Below are positions 7,091 through 18,195 of a DNA stretch of 20,165 nt, piece by piece (the first letter of the stretch is position 1; every line of letters begins with the position of its first letter). The position numbers and the translations under genes are program-made. A model generated the notes under the pieces. That model was given only the letters and a program-made list of their open reading frames with translations, was not told the DNA's origin and searched no databases. Location: assembly GCA_964581365.1 (NCBI GenBank), contig CAZOOF010000042.1:1-20165 (forward strand), in the 5' to 3' direction. This DNA comes from JAITWN01 sp964581365 (GTDB lineage Bacteria > Pseudomonadota > Gammaproteobacteria > SZUA-140).

Positions 7091-8725
7091 ATGAACGTGC
7101 GCACGGTCGAAACCCATCCCTTCACGGACCAGAAGCCGGGCACCTCCGGGCTGCGCAAGAAGGTGTCCGTCTTCCGCCAGCCGCACTACCTCGAAAACTT
7201 CATCCAGGCCCTGCTCAACTGCATCGAGGCGCCCGCCGACCGCACCCTGGTGCTCGGCGGCGACGGCCGGTTCTTCAACGCCGAGGCCATCCAGATCATC
7301 CTGCGCATGGCTGCCGCCCATGGCATCGGCCGGCTCATCGTCGGCCGCGACGGTCTGCTGTCGACGCCGGCGGCCTCCTGCCTGATCCGGCGCCATGGCG
7401 CGGACGGCGGCATCATCCTCTCAGCCAGCCACAACCCGGGCGGTCCGGACGGCGACTTCGGCATCAAGTTCAATGTCGCCAACGGCGGCCCGGCGCCCGA
7501 GACCATCACCGAACGCATCCAGCGCGAGTCACTGGCGCTGCGCGAATACCGCCTGCTCGATACGCCGGATCTCGACCTCTCGCGAACCGGCGATGTCATG
7601 CTCGGCGGCACGCGTGTCACCGTGGTCGATCCGGTCGCCGAGTACGCCAGCCTGATGGAAGCGCTGTTCGATTTCGATCTGCTGCGCGAGCGCTTCGTCA
7701 GCGGCATGTTCAACATGTGCTTCGACGCCATGCATGCCATCACCGGCCCCTATGCCACCGAGATCCTGGAGCGCCGGCTCGGCGCCCCGCCCGGCACCGT
7801 GGTCAATGCCGTGCCGCTGCCCGATTTCGGCGGCGGCCACCCCGACCCCAACCTGACCTATGCCAAAGATCTGGTCGAGATCATGCACGCGCCGGGCGCG
7901 CCGGATCTCGGCGCCGCCTCCGACGGTGACGGCGACCGCGCCATGATCCTGGGACCCGGCTTCTTCGTTTCCCCCAGCGACAGCATCGCGGTGCTGGCTG
8001 CCAACGCGCGCCTGGTTCCCGGCTATCGCGACGGGCTTGCCGGCGTGGCGCGATCGATGCCGACCAGTCAGGCGCTGGACCGCGTCGCCCGCCAGCTCGG
8101 CATCGAGTGCTACGAGACCCCCACCGGATGGAAGTACTTCGGCAACCTGCTCGACAGCGGCCGGATCACACTGTGCGGCGAAGAGAGCTTCGGCGCCGGC
8201 TCCAGTCATCTGCGCGAGAAGGATGGCCTGTGGACGGTATTGTTCTGGCTCAACGTGATCGCCGCCCGCCGGCTGTCGGTGGAACAGCTGGTGCGGGAGC
8301 ACTGGCGTGAATACGGGCGCAATTTCTACACCCGCCACGACTACGAAAACATCGATGCCGGAATCGCGGAGGAAATCTTCGCCCATCTGCGCGAGCGCCT
8401 GCGCAAGCTGCCGGGCCAGAGCGCGGATGGTCAGCGCGTAGCGGTGGCCGACGACTTCGCCTACACCGATCCGGTGGACGGCACCATTACCGCCAATCAG
8501 GGCCTGCGCATCGTGTTCTCCGATGGCTCGCGCATCATCTACCGCCTGTCGGGCACGGGAACGGAAGGCGCGACCCTGCGCATCTATATCGAGAAGTTCG
8601 TCGCCGATCCGGCTCAGCACGGGCGAGACACACAGGATGCCCTCGCGGGCCTGATCGCCGCCGCCAATGAGCTGTCCGGCATTCGTGCGCGCACCGGGAG
8701 AGGCGGCCCCACGGTCATTACCTGA
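7091..8725 (+). CDS. pgm: Phosphoglucomutase, alpha-D-glucose phosphate-specific
   Basis: The 544-residue enzyme interconverts glucose-1-phosphate and glucose-6-phosphate. All four family loops are visible: the phosphoserine loop SASHNPGG (S113), the Mg2+ loop SDGDGDR (D278, D280, D282), the sugar loop CGEESFG, and the C-terminal phosphate loop GTGTEGATLRIYIE. The N-terminal FTDQKPGTSGLRKKV is typical of the PGM1-like subfamily found in animals and in bacteria such as Agrobacterium. The ATG at 7091 is chosen because it starts close to that conserved block; an ATG at 7079 adds four residues, and neither has a clear Shine-Dalgarno. It precedes ppsA by 27 bases, so the two are probably one operon linking gluconeogenesis to glucan or nucleotide-sugar synthesis. 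Confidence 0.95.
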   Translation: MNVRTVETHPFTDQKPGTSGLRKKVSVFRQPHYLENFIQALLNCIEAPADRTLVLGGDGRFFNAEAIQIILRMAAAHGIGRLIVGRDGLLSTPAASCLIRRHGADGGIILSASHNPGGPDGDFGIKFNVANGGPAPETITERIQRESLALREYRLLDTPDLDLSRTGDVMLGGTRVTVVDPVAEYASLMEALFDFDLLRERFVSGMFNMCFDAMHAITGPYATEILERRLGAPPGTVVNAVPLPDFGGGHPDPNLTYAKDLVEIMHAPGAPDLGAASDGDGDRAMILGPGFFVSPSDSIAVLAANARLVPGYRDGLAGVARSMPTSQALDRVARQLGIECYETPTGWKYFGNLLDSGRITLCGEESFGAGSSHLREKDGLWTVLFWLNVIAARRLSVEQLVREHWREYGRNFYTRHDYENIDAGIAEEIFAHLRERLRKLPGQSADGQRVAVADDFAYTDPVDGTITANQGLRIVFSDGSRIIYRLSGTGTEGATLRIYIEKFVADPAQHGRDTQDALAGLIAAANELSGIRARTGRGGPTVIT

Positions 8726-8752
8726 GTTCCAGTCCAGCACGGGAGGTAGCCG

Positions 8753-11158
<2,406 letters not shown>

Positions 11159-11171
11159 GGTTCACGCGCAT

Positions 11172-11186
11172 GCTGCGCTGGCGCAG
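11172..11186 (+). other. Small hairpin downstream of ppsA
   Basis: Fourteen bases after the ppsA stop, CTGCG (11173-11177) and CGCAG (11182-11186) pair around a CTGG loop. No T-run follows, so it is not a classical terminator; it may protect the 3' end or belong to a Rho-dependent end. Confidence 0.3.
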
Positions 11187-11227
11187 ACGCCGTGCAGCAA
11201 GGCCGCGCGGTGAGCAAAAGCCATGAT

Positions 11228-11266
11228 GCCCCCTGCCGTCTGAGGGGCGAGGAGCCGGACACCGGC
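11228..11266. terminator. Tandem hairpins at a convergent gene junction (weak)
   Basis: Two stem-loops lie between the ends of ppsA and the outer-membrane protein gene. One pairs GCCCC (11228-11232) with GGGGC (11244-11248). The other, GCCGG-ACA-CCGGC (11254-11266), begins two bases beyond the barrel gene's stop codon on the minus strand. Convergent placement suits a shared end, but neither hairpin has an adjacent U-run, so intrinsic termination is doubtful. Confidence 0.3.
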
Positions 11267-11268
11267 CT

Positions 11269-12408
11269 TCAGAACATCACGAAAGCCCAGCTCAGCAGTG
11301 TGCTCGTGGTATCGTCGCCGCGCTCGCGGTCGCGCAGGCTGGTCTCCAGCATGAGCGCGTTCGATTCGCTGAAGTCATAGCGCAGCGCGAACACATTGCG
11401 ACTTTCCGGACTGCCAAGGCCGATGAAGTCCAGGTAGTAGGGATCGTCGTCATCGAAGTCCAGCGCTTCGTGGCGCCAAGTGAGCAGCAGATTGTCGGTC
11501 AGGCGATAGCCGAGCTGCGCGAACCAGGCCAGCGAATCGCGCTTGCCCTCGCCGCCCGCCCGCATCTCGTTTTCGATTCGGTAGATCTCGGCCAGCAAAC
11601 CGAAACGTCCCTGCTCATAGCGCAGATCCAGCCCAAACAGCGTCTGCCGCGCGAGCGTCTCGCCGCGCGGCGCGATGCTGCAGAGCTCGACGCTCGAGAC
11701 GCCGTCGCACAGGACCGCCTCCTCCGCCGCCCCTTCGCGCACGTCGTTCACCATTACCGTCAGGCCGGGCTTGAAGGGACGCTGATAGTCATCGAACGAC
11801 AGACGGCCGAAGAAGCTCTTGCGCTTGCCCATGTCGGCACGGTTGGGGACGATCAGCCCCTCACCGCTGGTGCTGTCCAGCGCGTTACTGTTGGCTATCG
11901 CGGCTTCATAGCGCAGGCCGTTGTCGAAACCGCCCTCGGCGAGCACACCGATGAGATGGGTGGGGAGGATCGCGGTGGCGCCTCCTTCGAAGGCGAGGAA
12001 AAACGGCCGCGAGACGGTATCCTGCATGAGGATGCCGTGATGGAAATGCCGGTTCCAGTAGCCGAGCGGAGAATGGAAGCGTCCGGCGCCGAGATGGAAA
12101 GCGTCATCGATCTCGCGCATGATCCAGAAACGCTGGATCTCGATGGTCATGTCGCCGCCCGAGAAAGTCTGGAACTGGGTCTCGAACAGCGCCTTGGTCT
12201 TGTCGTCTATGTAGTGCAGGGCGTAGAGATCGAGGCTGCCGAGACGAAAGCTCGGCTCGCTGTCTTCAGCGTCGCTGAGCGAGAAGCTCACGTCTCCGAA
12301 GACCCCCATATCGAGCGCCTGCGCCGTACCCGCACTGCACAGGGCCAGCGCCCCGGCAACCCAGCCTCGCATCCGTCCGGAACCCGTCATCGTTTCGCTC
12401 ACCTTCAT
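11269..12408 (-). CDS. Porin-like outer-membrane beta-barrel protein
   Basis: The 379-residue product starts with a signal peptide (residues 1-31, core WVAGALALCSAGTAQA, likely cut before LDMGVFG). The mature part is made of alternating polar/hydrophobic strands and ends LLSWAFVMF with a terminal Phe, the Bam-recognition sign of outer-membrane barrels. A conserved-looking block GAGRFHSPLGYWNRHFHHG (about 98-116) and a likely surface loop with two cysteines (CDGVSSVELC) stand out. The exact porin family was not recognised. The ATG overlaps the stop of the preceding binding-protein gene as ATGA, with GGAACGGA just before it, implying coupled translation. Together they may handle one solute, perhaps an oxyanion, but the substrate is unknown. 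Confidence 0.8.
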   Translation of the reverse strand: MKVSETMTGSGRMRGWVAGALALCSAGTAQALDMGVFGDVSFSLSDAEDSEPSFRLGSLDLYALHYIDDKTKALFETQFQTFSGGDMTIEIQRFWIMREIDDAFHLGAGRFHSPLGYWNRHFHHGILMQDTVSRPFFLAFEGGATAILPTHLIGVLAEGGFDNGLRYEAAIANSNALDSTSGEGLIVPNRADMGKRKSFFGRLSFDDYQRPFKPGLTVMVNDVREGAAEEAVLCDGVSSVELCSIAPRGETLARQTLFGLDLRYEQGRFGLLAEIYRIENEMRAGGEGKRDSLAWFAQLGYRLTDNLLLTWRHEALDFDDDDPYYLDFIGLGSPESRNVFALRYDFSESNALMLETSLRDRERGDDTTSTLLSWAFVMF

Positions 12409-12881
12409 TCCGTTCCGCTTGAGCGCAGCAGAACCCTGACCGAATCCGTAACCGCCTCGCTGCTGACGTACCCGATCCGCCCGGGCGCGTCACGCACCCA
12501 GCGCACCACCGCCGCCTCGTCGCCGCGCACCAGCGGCGGGGTTCCCTTGCCGGTGAAGATACGCTTGGCCCAGTAAGCGCGGATCTGGTCGGGGTCACGG
12601 CCCAGGATGCGGGAGTAGAATTCGTCGCGAACCGGATGCCCGACGGGCAGGTCGACAACCTCGACGCGCTGACCGGTGCTGAGCTGCACGGCGCGCCCGA
12701 GATAGAGATCAGCCACCACCTGGGGACTCAGCGCAGCGACATCCAGGCGGTTCCCGATCACCACAACTTCGGTTTCCGCAGCCAGCGTGCCGCCAAAACC
12801 CAGCGCGATGAACAGCGCCGCGGTCAGCCGCGCGCTGATCGATCGCGTGAGGACTGTCGTCCTTGCAAGCGTTCCGAACAT
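12405..12881 (-). CDS. Small PstS-like periplasmic binding protein
   Basis: The 158-residue product has a signal peptide (core LTAALFIALGFGGTLAA, cut before ETEVVVIG). The mature part resembles one lobe of the PBP_like_2/PstS group: LSPQVVADLYLGRA, FYSRILGRDPDQIRAYW AKRIFTGKG and APGRIGYVSS. It is about half the length of a true PstS. Similar short proteins are usually annotated as phosphate ABC transporter substrate-binding protein, yet there is no permease or ATPase here, so ABC transport is unsupported. The ATG at 12881 is preferred over one at 12944 because it gives a sensible signal peptide; GGAGGGGAA lies about 12 bases upstream. It is 69 bases after metZ and overlaps the barrel gene by four bases. 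Confidence 0.75.
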   Translation of the reverse strand: MFGTLARTTVLTRSISARLTAALFIALGFGGTLAAETEVVVIGNRLDVAALSPQVVADLYLGRAVQLSTGQRVEVVDLPVGHPVRDEFYSRILGRDPDQIRAYWAKRIFTGKGTPPLVRGDEAAVVRWVRDAPGRIGYVSSEAVTDSVRVLLRSSGTE

Positions 12882-12950
12882 GGCCAGACTATGTTCCCCT
12901 CCCCGGACTCTCCGGATGTTCTCCCAAGAGAGGCATGGCGTCAAAGCCGG

Positions 12951-14138
12951 CTACAAACGGGTCAGGCCGCGCCGCAGATCGCGCCGCAGGTCTTCTTCGT
13001 TCTCCAGACCGACAGAAATGCGGACGAGTCCTTCGCCGATCCCGGCCTGCTCGCGCGCCTCCTGGCTGAGCCGGCCGTGAGTCGTGCTCGCCGGATGGGT
13101 TATCGTCGTGCGCGCGTCGCCGAGATTGGCCGTGATCGAAATCAGGCTGGTGGCATCGATGACCCGCCAGGCGCCCTCGCGACCGCCTTCGACCTCGAAC
13201 GCGACCAGCCCCCCACCGGCCGTCTGCTGCCTGAGGGCGAGTTCGCGCTGGGGATGATCGGGCATGCCCGCGTAGTGGACCGCGCGCACTCCCGGTTGCT
13301 CGCGCAGCCAGCACGCCAGCGACAGGGCGCTGGCGCTGTGAGCGCGCATGCGCAGGTCCAGGGTTTCCAGTCCCTTGAGGAAGGTCCAGGCATTGAACGG
13401 GCTGAGGCACATACCGCCCGTGCGCAGCACCGCACCCACGCTCTTGATGAGATCGCCGTTGCCAGCCACCGCGCCGCCCACGCAACGTCCCTGCCCATCG
13501 ATGTACTTGGTTGCCGACAGCACGACCAGATCGGCGCCGTGCTGCAGCGGACGCTGCAGGGCAGCCGTACACACCGTATTATCGACGACCAGGATGCATC
13601 CCGCATCGTGCGCGATGCCAGCCAGCGCGGCGATATCCGCGATCTGTCCCAGCGGATTGGCGGGCGTCTCGCAGAACAGCATGCGCGTCTCATCGCGCAG
13701 CGCCGCCCGCCATGCCTCGCTGTCGGTCAACGGCACGAAGCTGCACTCGATGCCGAAACGAGCCATCTGCTGGGTGAACAGCAGCGCGGTGTTGCCGAAC
13801 ACGCCGTGCGCGCAGACCACATGATCGCCCCGTCTGAGCGTGGCCATGCACACGGCAAGCACGGCGGCCATCCCCGAGGAAGTGGCGAAGCAGGCATCCG
13901 CGCCTTCGAGGGCGGCGAGCCGGCGCTCGAAGGACTGCACCGTGGGATTGGTGAAGCGGGAATAGATATTGCCCGGCTCGGCGCCCGAGAAACGCGCCGC
14001 CGCCTGAGCAGCGCTCGCGAACACGAAGCTGGAAGTGGCGAAGATCGGCTCGGACTGTTCGCCCTGCTCAGTCCGCCTCTGGCCGGCGCGCACGCCGATG
14101 GTCGCCGGTCCCAGATCGTCTTCTTCGAAATCGGCCAT
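12951..14138 (-). CDS. metZ: O-succinylhomoserine sulfhydrylase
   Basis: The 395-residue PLP enzyme of the Cys/Met metabolism family makes homocysteine directly from O-succinylhomoserine and sulfide, bypassing cystathionine. Visible are YSRFTNPT (about 59-66), the cofactor-stacking region ATSSGMAA, LVVDNTVCTAALQRPL and the PLP Schiff-base lysine in SATKYIDGQGR (K211). The KYIDGQGR block and the DN..C segment point to MetZ rather than cystathionine gamma-synthase or MetY. The position after purF, 16 bases downstream, is the same as in Pseudomonas. GGGAG lies seven bases before the ATG at 14138. O-acetylhomoserine use cannot be excluded from sequence. Confidence 0.93.
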   Translation of the reverse strand: MADFEEDDLGPATIGVRAGQRRTEQGEQSEPIFATSSFVFASAAQAAARFSGAEPGNIYSRFTNPTVQSFERRLAALEGADACFATSSGMAAVLAVCMATLRRGDHVVCAHGVFGNTALLFTQQMARFGIECSFVPLTDSEAWRAALRDETRMLFCETPANPLGQIADIAALAGIAHDAGCILVVDNTVCTAALQRPLQHGADLVVLSATKYIDGQGRCVGGAVAGNGDLIKSVGAVLRTGGMCLSPFNAWTFLKGLETLDLRMRAHSASALSLACWLREQPGVRAVHYAGMPDHPQRELALRQQTAGGGLVAFEVEGGREGAWRVIDATSLISITANLGDARTTITHPASTTHGRLSQEAREQAGIGEGLVRISVGLENEEDLRRDLRRGLTRL

Positions 14139-14154
14139 TCATCCGCTCCCGGAA

Positions 14155-15657
14155 CTAGATGCCGCGCACGCCGTTGCGGGATGCGGTCTTGCGCAGACTC
14201 ATGCTGGCGTCGTTGCGCTCCTTGGCCAGCACATCGAGATATTCGCGCGTCACATCGCCGGTCACGTATTCGCCGCTGAAACAGGAGGTGTCGAAGCGGC
14301 TGATGCGCGTATTGCCTTTGCCCACCGATGCGATCAGATCCTCGAGATCCTGGTAGATCACCCGATCCGCGCCGATGATGCGGGCGACCTCATCCTCGTC
14401 CCGCCCGTGGGCGATGAGTTCGTGAGCTGCCGGCATATCGATGCCAGACTCATTGGGATAGCGCACCGGCGGCGCCGCCGAAGCGAAGTACACGCGCCGC
14501 GCCCCGGCGTCGCGCGCCATGCGGATGATCTCCTGGGAGGTGGTGCCGCGCACGATGGAATCGTCCACCAGGAGCACGCTCTTGTCCTTGAACTCCAGAT
14601 CGACGGTGTTGAGCTTCTGGCGCACCGAACGCTTGCGCATCTGCTGCCCCGGCATGATGAAGGTGCGGCCGATGTAGCGATTCTTGACGAAGCCCTCGCG
14701 ATAGTTCACCCCGAGTTCGTTGGCCAGCGACAGCGCCGCGGTCCGGCTGGTATCGGGGATCGGAATCACCACATCGATGTCGTGGCTGGCGAAGTCGCGC
14801 CGGATCTTGCCGGCCAGCTTCTTGCCCATGCGCAGCCGCGCCTTGTAGACATAGATATCGTCGAGCACCGAATCAGGCCGGGCCAGATAGACGTACTCGA
14901 AGATGCACGGCGAGAGCACCGGGTTCTCGGCGCACTGGCGGGTATGGACCTCGCCATCCACGGTGATGAACACCGCCTCGCCCGGCTGAATGTCGCGCAC
15001 CAGCTGGAAATCCAGCGCGTCGAGCGCGACGCTCTCCGACGCCATCATGTATTCGGTGCCCTGCTCGGTCTCTCGCTTGCCGAAGACCACGGGACGGATG
15101 CCATAGGGATCGCGGAAACCGACGATGCCGTAGCCGGTGATCAGAGCCACCGCCGCATATCCTCCGCGGCAGCGGCGATGCACGCCCCGCACCGCATCGA
15201 AGATATCGTTCTCGTCGATCTCCATCTTACCGCTGCGCTGCAGCTCGTGGGCGAAGATGTTGAGCAGGATCTCCGAATCGGAATCGGTATTGATGTGCCG
15301 CTTGTCTTCGCGGAACAGATCATCCTTGAGCTTGGCGGCGTTGGTCAGATTGCCGTTGTGGCTGAGGGCGATGCCGTAGGGCGAATTGACGTAGAACGGC
15401 TGCGCCTCGGCCGGCGACGAGCATCCCGCCGTCGGATAGCGCACATGGCCGATACCGTAGTTTCCGGGCAGATTGAGCATGTCCGAGGTATCGAACACGT
15501 CACGGACCAGCCCGTTGTCCTTGCGCAGATGAAGCTTGGTGCCCTCACAGGTCATGATGCCGGCGGCATCCTGGCCACGATGCTGCAGCACCGTGAGAGC
15601 GTCATAGATCGATTGATTGACGTGACTTCGGCCCACTACGCCGACGATACCGCACAT
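14155..15657 (-). CDS. purF: Amidophosphoribosyltransferase
   Basis: The 500-residue enzyme carries out the first committed step of purine synthesis, PRPP plus glutamine to phosphoribosylamine. The N-terminal glutaminase domain begins MCGIVGVVG, with C2 as the nucleophile after Met removal, and has LQHRGQDAAG (about 24-33). The C-terminal phosphoribosyltransferase domain shows the PRPP loop VLLVDDSIVRGTTS (about 360-375). No Bacillus-type propeptide is present, which fits the E. coli type. It lies four bases after cvpA, whose GGGGG end provides a possible ribosome site, and 16 bases before metZ. No PurR box could be identified locally, as it is inside the run. Confidence 0.97.
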   Translation of the reverse strand: MCGIVGVVGRSHVNQSIYDALTVLQHRGQDAAGIMTCEGTKLHLRKDNGLVRDVFDTSDMLNLPGNYGIGHVRYPTAGCSSPAEAQPFYVNSPYGIALSHNGNLTNAAKLKDDLFREDKRHINTDSDSEILLNIFAHELQRSGKMEIDENDIFDAVRGVHRRCRGGYAAVALITGYGIVGFRDPYGIRPVVFGKRETEQGTEYMMASESVALDALDFQLVRDIQPGEAVFITVDGEVHTRQCAENPVLSPCIFEYVYLARPDSVLDDIYVYKARLRMGKKLAGKIRRDFASHDIDVVIPIPDTSRTAALSLANELGVNYREGFVKNRYIGRTFIMPGQQMRKRSVRQKLNTVDLEFKDKSVLLVDDSIVRGTTSQEIIRMARDAGARRVYFASAAPPVRYPNESGIDMPAAHELIAHGRDEDEVARIIGADRVIYQDLEDLIASVGKGNTRISRFDTSCFSGEYVTGDVTREYLDVLAKERNDASMSLRKTASRNGVRGI

Positions 15658-15661
15658 ACAG

Positions 15662-16186
15662 CTAGCCCCCGCTGGGCGCCTGGATTACTTCCGGCGCCGG
15701 AATGTCCCAACCCGTCCCTCTGCGCAGCGCATCTCTGCTCCACTCCGCGAGGGTCTCGAAATAACCGACGAGCCCGGATCCGCTCCAGGATTCGCCATCG
15801 ACAAGCGGCGTAATGGAAGCGACCATCACCAGCGCGGTCACCACCAGCACACCGCGCATGACACCGAATGCGGCGCCAAGTACACGATCCGGCCCGCCGA
15901 TGCCACCAAGTTTCGTCAACCTGATGATGATGGCGGAGACCAGCATGCCGACTACCAGAACGGCGAAGAACAGCGCAACGAAAGCCGTCACCATCCGCGC
16001 GCTGTCATGCTGGACATAGGACTCGAGATGAACGGCCGCTGCAGGCGCATAGCGGAAAGCGAACCAGAATGCCGCCACCCACACCGCGAGTGACAGCACT
16101 TCGCGAATGAACCCGCGCACGATCCCATACAGCGCGGAAAGCGCAATGATCGCGACGATCGCAATATCGAGCCAAGTCATCGCCAT
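15662..16186 (-). CDS. cvpA: CvpA family membrane protein
   Basis: The 174-residue inner-membrane protein has about four transmembrane segments (near residues 5-22, 27-47, 62-85 and 100-122) and begins MAMTWLDIAIVAIIALSALY with GIVRGFIREVLSL, the conserved CvpA entry, then a GGPDRVLGAAFGVMRG loop typical of the family. CvpA is needed for colicin V production in E. coli and is linked to envelope stress tolerance; its molecular activity is unsettled. The ATG at 16186 has GGGAAG eight bases upstream; the open frame reaches eight codons further. Adjacent purF is the classical partner. The C-terminal tail is hydrophilic. Confidence 0.93.
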   Translation of the reverse strand: MAMTWLDIAIVAIIALSALYGIVRGFIREVLSLAVWVAAFWFAFRYAPAAAVHLESYVQHDSARMVTAFVALFFAVLVVGMLVSAIIIRLTKLGGIGGPDRVLGAAFGVMRGVLVVTALVMVASITPLVDGESWSGSGLVGYFETLAEWSRDALRRGTGWDIPAPEVIQAPSGG

Positions 16187-16210
16187 TCTATCACTTCCCG
16201 CAATACGCAA

Positions 16211-16795
16211 TCATTCATAGCCGACGACGAGACCATCAAGCTTCAGCTCGCGCGTCAGCCGCTCGCGCAGCGCATCGCCGCGCGCCCGGTCGATTTCCGG
16301 CCCGACATGGACGCGGAACATGGTAGCGCCATCGACAGTCGCCTCATCGATGAAGGCGTCGAAGCCGGCGGCACGCACCCGGTCGCGCAGCGCCACCGCG
16401 TTGTCATTGCTGGAGAAGCTTCCTACGCGCACCACCCAGGCCCGGGGTGCGGAGGCAGCGGCAGCCGTGGCTGCGGACGGAGCGGGCGCTGGTACGGCGT
16501 CGACCGCACCTGGCTCCGGGCTGGCCGTTACTGGCGGTTCTGCCTTCGTCTCTTCCGTCGGCTCTGCCGGCTTACGCACTGCCGGAGCGGCGTCCGGCGC
16601 CACCAGCGGGATTTCCTCCACCCGCAGATCAGCCGGGCGCTCGGGAATATGCGTCCTGGTGATTCTCGTTTCCGTGGTGCGGGGATCGAAGTCGAGCACG
16701 GCGGGAATGAAGATGGCAATGAGCGCGGCAAGTACGGCGGCGCCGACGACGCGGTGCCTCAGACGCAGACTACGATTGGGCGGCTGCTCGCTCAT
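16211..16795 (-). CDS. dedD: DedD-like SPOR-domain protein
   Basis: The 194-residue product has a cytoplasmic basic N-terminus (RSLRLRHR), one transmembrane helix (about residues 16-35, VVGAAVLAALIAIFIPAVL), a Pro/Ala/Glu-rich linker (about 60-117) and a C-terminal SPOR domain (about 119-194; AWVVRVGSFSSNDNAVALRD and FRVHVGPEIDR). SPOR domains bind denuded septal peptidoglycan, and DedD assists cell constriction. The ATG at 16795 is used; a TTG lies three codons upstream, and no Shine-Dalgarno is visible, so coupling to folC (stop 16 bases away) is likely. The position between folC and cvpA is conserved in gammaproteobacteria. Confidence 0.9.
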   Translation of the reverse strand: MSEQPPNRSLRLRHRVVGAAVLAALIAIFIPAVLDFDPRTTETRITRTHIPERPADLRVEEIPLVAPDAAPAVRKPAEPTEETKAEPPVTASPEPGAVDAVPAPAPSAATAAAASAPRAWVVRVGSFSSNDNAVALRDRVRAAGFDAFIDEATVDGATMFRVHVGPEIDRARGDALRERLTRELKLDGLVVGYE

Positions 16796-16811
16796 GGCAG
16801 GCAATTGTAGC

Positions 16812-18113
16812 TCAGATCGGCTCGTCGCTACCCGTCAGCGAGAGGATTTCCGCTGCGGTATAGAACGAACCGAACGCTACCACCCGGTCACCGGGCGCGG
16901 CATCCCCTTGCGCCTTCCGCCAGGCATCGGCAAGACTCGGGAAGACGTCCGCCGCCATCCCCGCGCCGGCCAGGACGGCAGCAGCGATACGCTCGGCAGA
17001 CGCGGCCCGCTCTGCCTCCGGCGCGGCGACGTACCAGCGCGAAACCTGTCCGGACATCGCCGCCACCATGCCTGGCAGATCCTTGTCGTCGAGAGCGCCG
17101 AACACCGCGAGAGTGCGCCCCTCACATGCTTCGGCCGCCAGCACCGTCGCCAGCACCTGCGCGCTGTCGACGTTGTGCGCGACATCGATCAGACCAGGCA
17201 CACGCCCGGGCACATGCTGGCAACGGCCGGCCACGCGCGCACCGGCCAGGCCCTGGCGCACCGGCTGCGGATCGAGCGGCAGCACATCAGCCAGCAGCTC
17301 CGTCACCATCAGCGCATTGGCCGCATTGGCGAGCTGAAAACCGCCGGACAGGCCCAGCGGCGGCAGATTCTCCCTCACCGCCCCGCCCGGCCCCCGCCAC
17401 GACCAACCGCTCTCGCCCGCCGTCGTGAATGCGAAATCCCGCTCCCGCAGATAGAGCGGCGCCCCGAGCTCGCGCGCCGCTGCGAGCAGCGACTCCGGCG
17501 GCACGGCCTCGCCGCACACCGCGGGTTTGCCACGGCGAAAGATCCCGGCCTTCTCCCGGCCTATGGCCTCGCGATCCGGCCCCAGCCACTCGGTATGATC
17601 GAGACCGATTGTCGTAATCAGTGCCACGCTCGGCTCGACGATATTGACCGCATCCAGGCGCCCGCCCATGCCCACTTCGAGCAGCGCGAGATCCGGAGCT
17701 GCCCGGCGGAACAGATCGAGCGCGACCAGGGTGCCGAACTCGAAATAGCTGAGACTGATCCCCGCGCGGGCGCCCTCGACGCGCTCGAACGCCTCACAGA
17801 GCGCCTCGTCACCGGCTTCGATGCCGTCGATGCGCATGCGTTCGTTGTAACGCAACAGATGGGGAGAGGTGTAGGCAGCGACCCGGTAGCCGCCGGCAGC
17901 AAACATGCTTTCCAGCAGCGCCACGCTCGAGCCCTTGCCGTTGGTGCCGCCGATGGTCACCACGGGACAGGGAAGTTCGAGCACGCCGAGCGCCTCGGCC
18001 ACCGGTCGCACCCGATCGAGTCCGGGGTCGATCGAGCGCGGATGCAGACCGCCGATCCGGCTCAGCCACTGATCCAGCGTGCGCGGCGTCACGGAAAAAA
18101 CGAAGAGGGACAT
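16812..18113 (-). CDS. folC: Dihydrofolate/folylpolyglutamate synthase
   Basis: The 433-residue cytosolic Mur-ligase-family enzyme adds glutamate to dihydropteroate and to folates using ATP. It shows the P-loop VTIGGTNGKGSS (about 52-63), TSPHLLRYNERMRIDG, ALLEVGMGGRLDAVN and GLDHTEWLG, followed by the REKAGIFR block with the carbamylated-lysine region; the C-terminal domain has DVAHN and FGALDDKD. Length is typical. The ATG at 18113 is chosen; a GTG two codons upstream is also open. Neither has a Shine-Dalgarno: a perfect 16-base palindrome occupies the place instead. The gap from accD is about 80 bases, large for this run. Confidence 0.95.
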   Translation of the reverse strand: MSLFVFSVTPRTLDQWLSRIGGLHPRSIDPGLDRVRPVAEALGVLELPCPVVTIGGTNGKGSSVALLESMFAAGGYRVAAYTSPHLLRYNERMRIDGIEAGDEALCEAFERVEGARAGISLSYFEFGTLVALDLFRRAAPDLALLEVGMGGRLDAVNIVEPSVALITTIGLDHTEWLGPDREAIGREKAGIFRRGKPAVCGEAVPPESLLAAARELGAPLYLRERDFAFTTAGESGWSWRGPGGAVRENLPPLGLSGGFQLANAANALMVTELLADVLPLDPQPVRQGLAGARVAGRCQHVPGRVPGLIDVAHNVDSAQVLATVLAAEACEGRTLAVFGALDDKDLPGMVAAMSGQVSRWYVAAPEAERAASAERIAAAVLAGAGMAADVFPSLADAWRKAQGDAAPGDRVVAFGSFYTAAEILSLTGSDEPI

Positions 18114-18114
18114 T

Positions 18115-18130
18115 GCCACCGGCCGGTGGC
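18115..18130. promoter_or_regulatory. Perfect 16-base palindrome against the folC start
   Basis: GCCACCGGCCGGTGGC is its own reverse complement and ends one base before the folC ATG. In the mRNA it would fold as a six-pair stem with a GGCC loop, covering the ribosome-binding position; in DNA it could be a dimeric protein site. Both uses are inference. Confidence 0.5.
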
Positions 18131-18164
18131 GGGATTCATGGACAGGCCGGGTTTCATGTCGGAC

Positions 18165-18190
18165 TCGAAGCGCCTCTCGGCGCGCTTCGA
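18165..18190 (-). other. Strong hairpin between accD and folC
   Basis: In the transcript TCGAAGCGC pairs perfectly with GCGCTTCGA (nine pairs, eight-base loop GCCGAGAG), starting five bases after the accD stop codon. There is no U-run, so partial termination, mRNA processing or 3' protection are more likely than full intrinsic termination. Confidence 0.55.
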
Positions 18191-18195
18191 CGGCG

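Noticed and set aside
12636..14279. 547-codon open frame antisense to metZ
   Set aside because: Mirror frame of an intact MetZ; no motifs of its own.
14035..15813. 592-codon open frame antisense to purF and its flanks
   Set aside because: Composition shadow of purF, cvpA and metZ ends; no protein-like hydrophobic pattern or motif.
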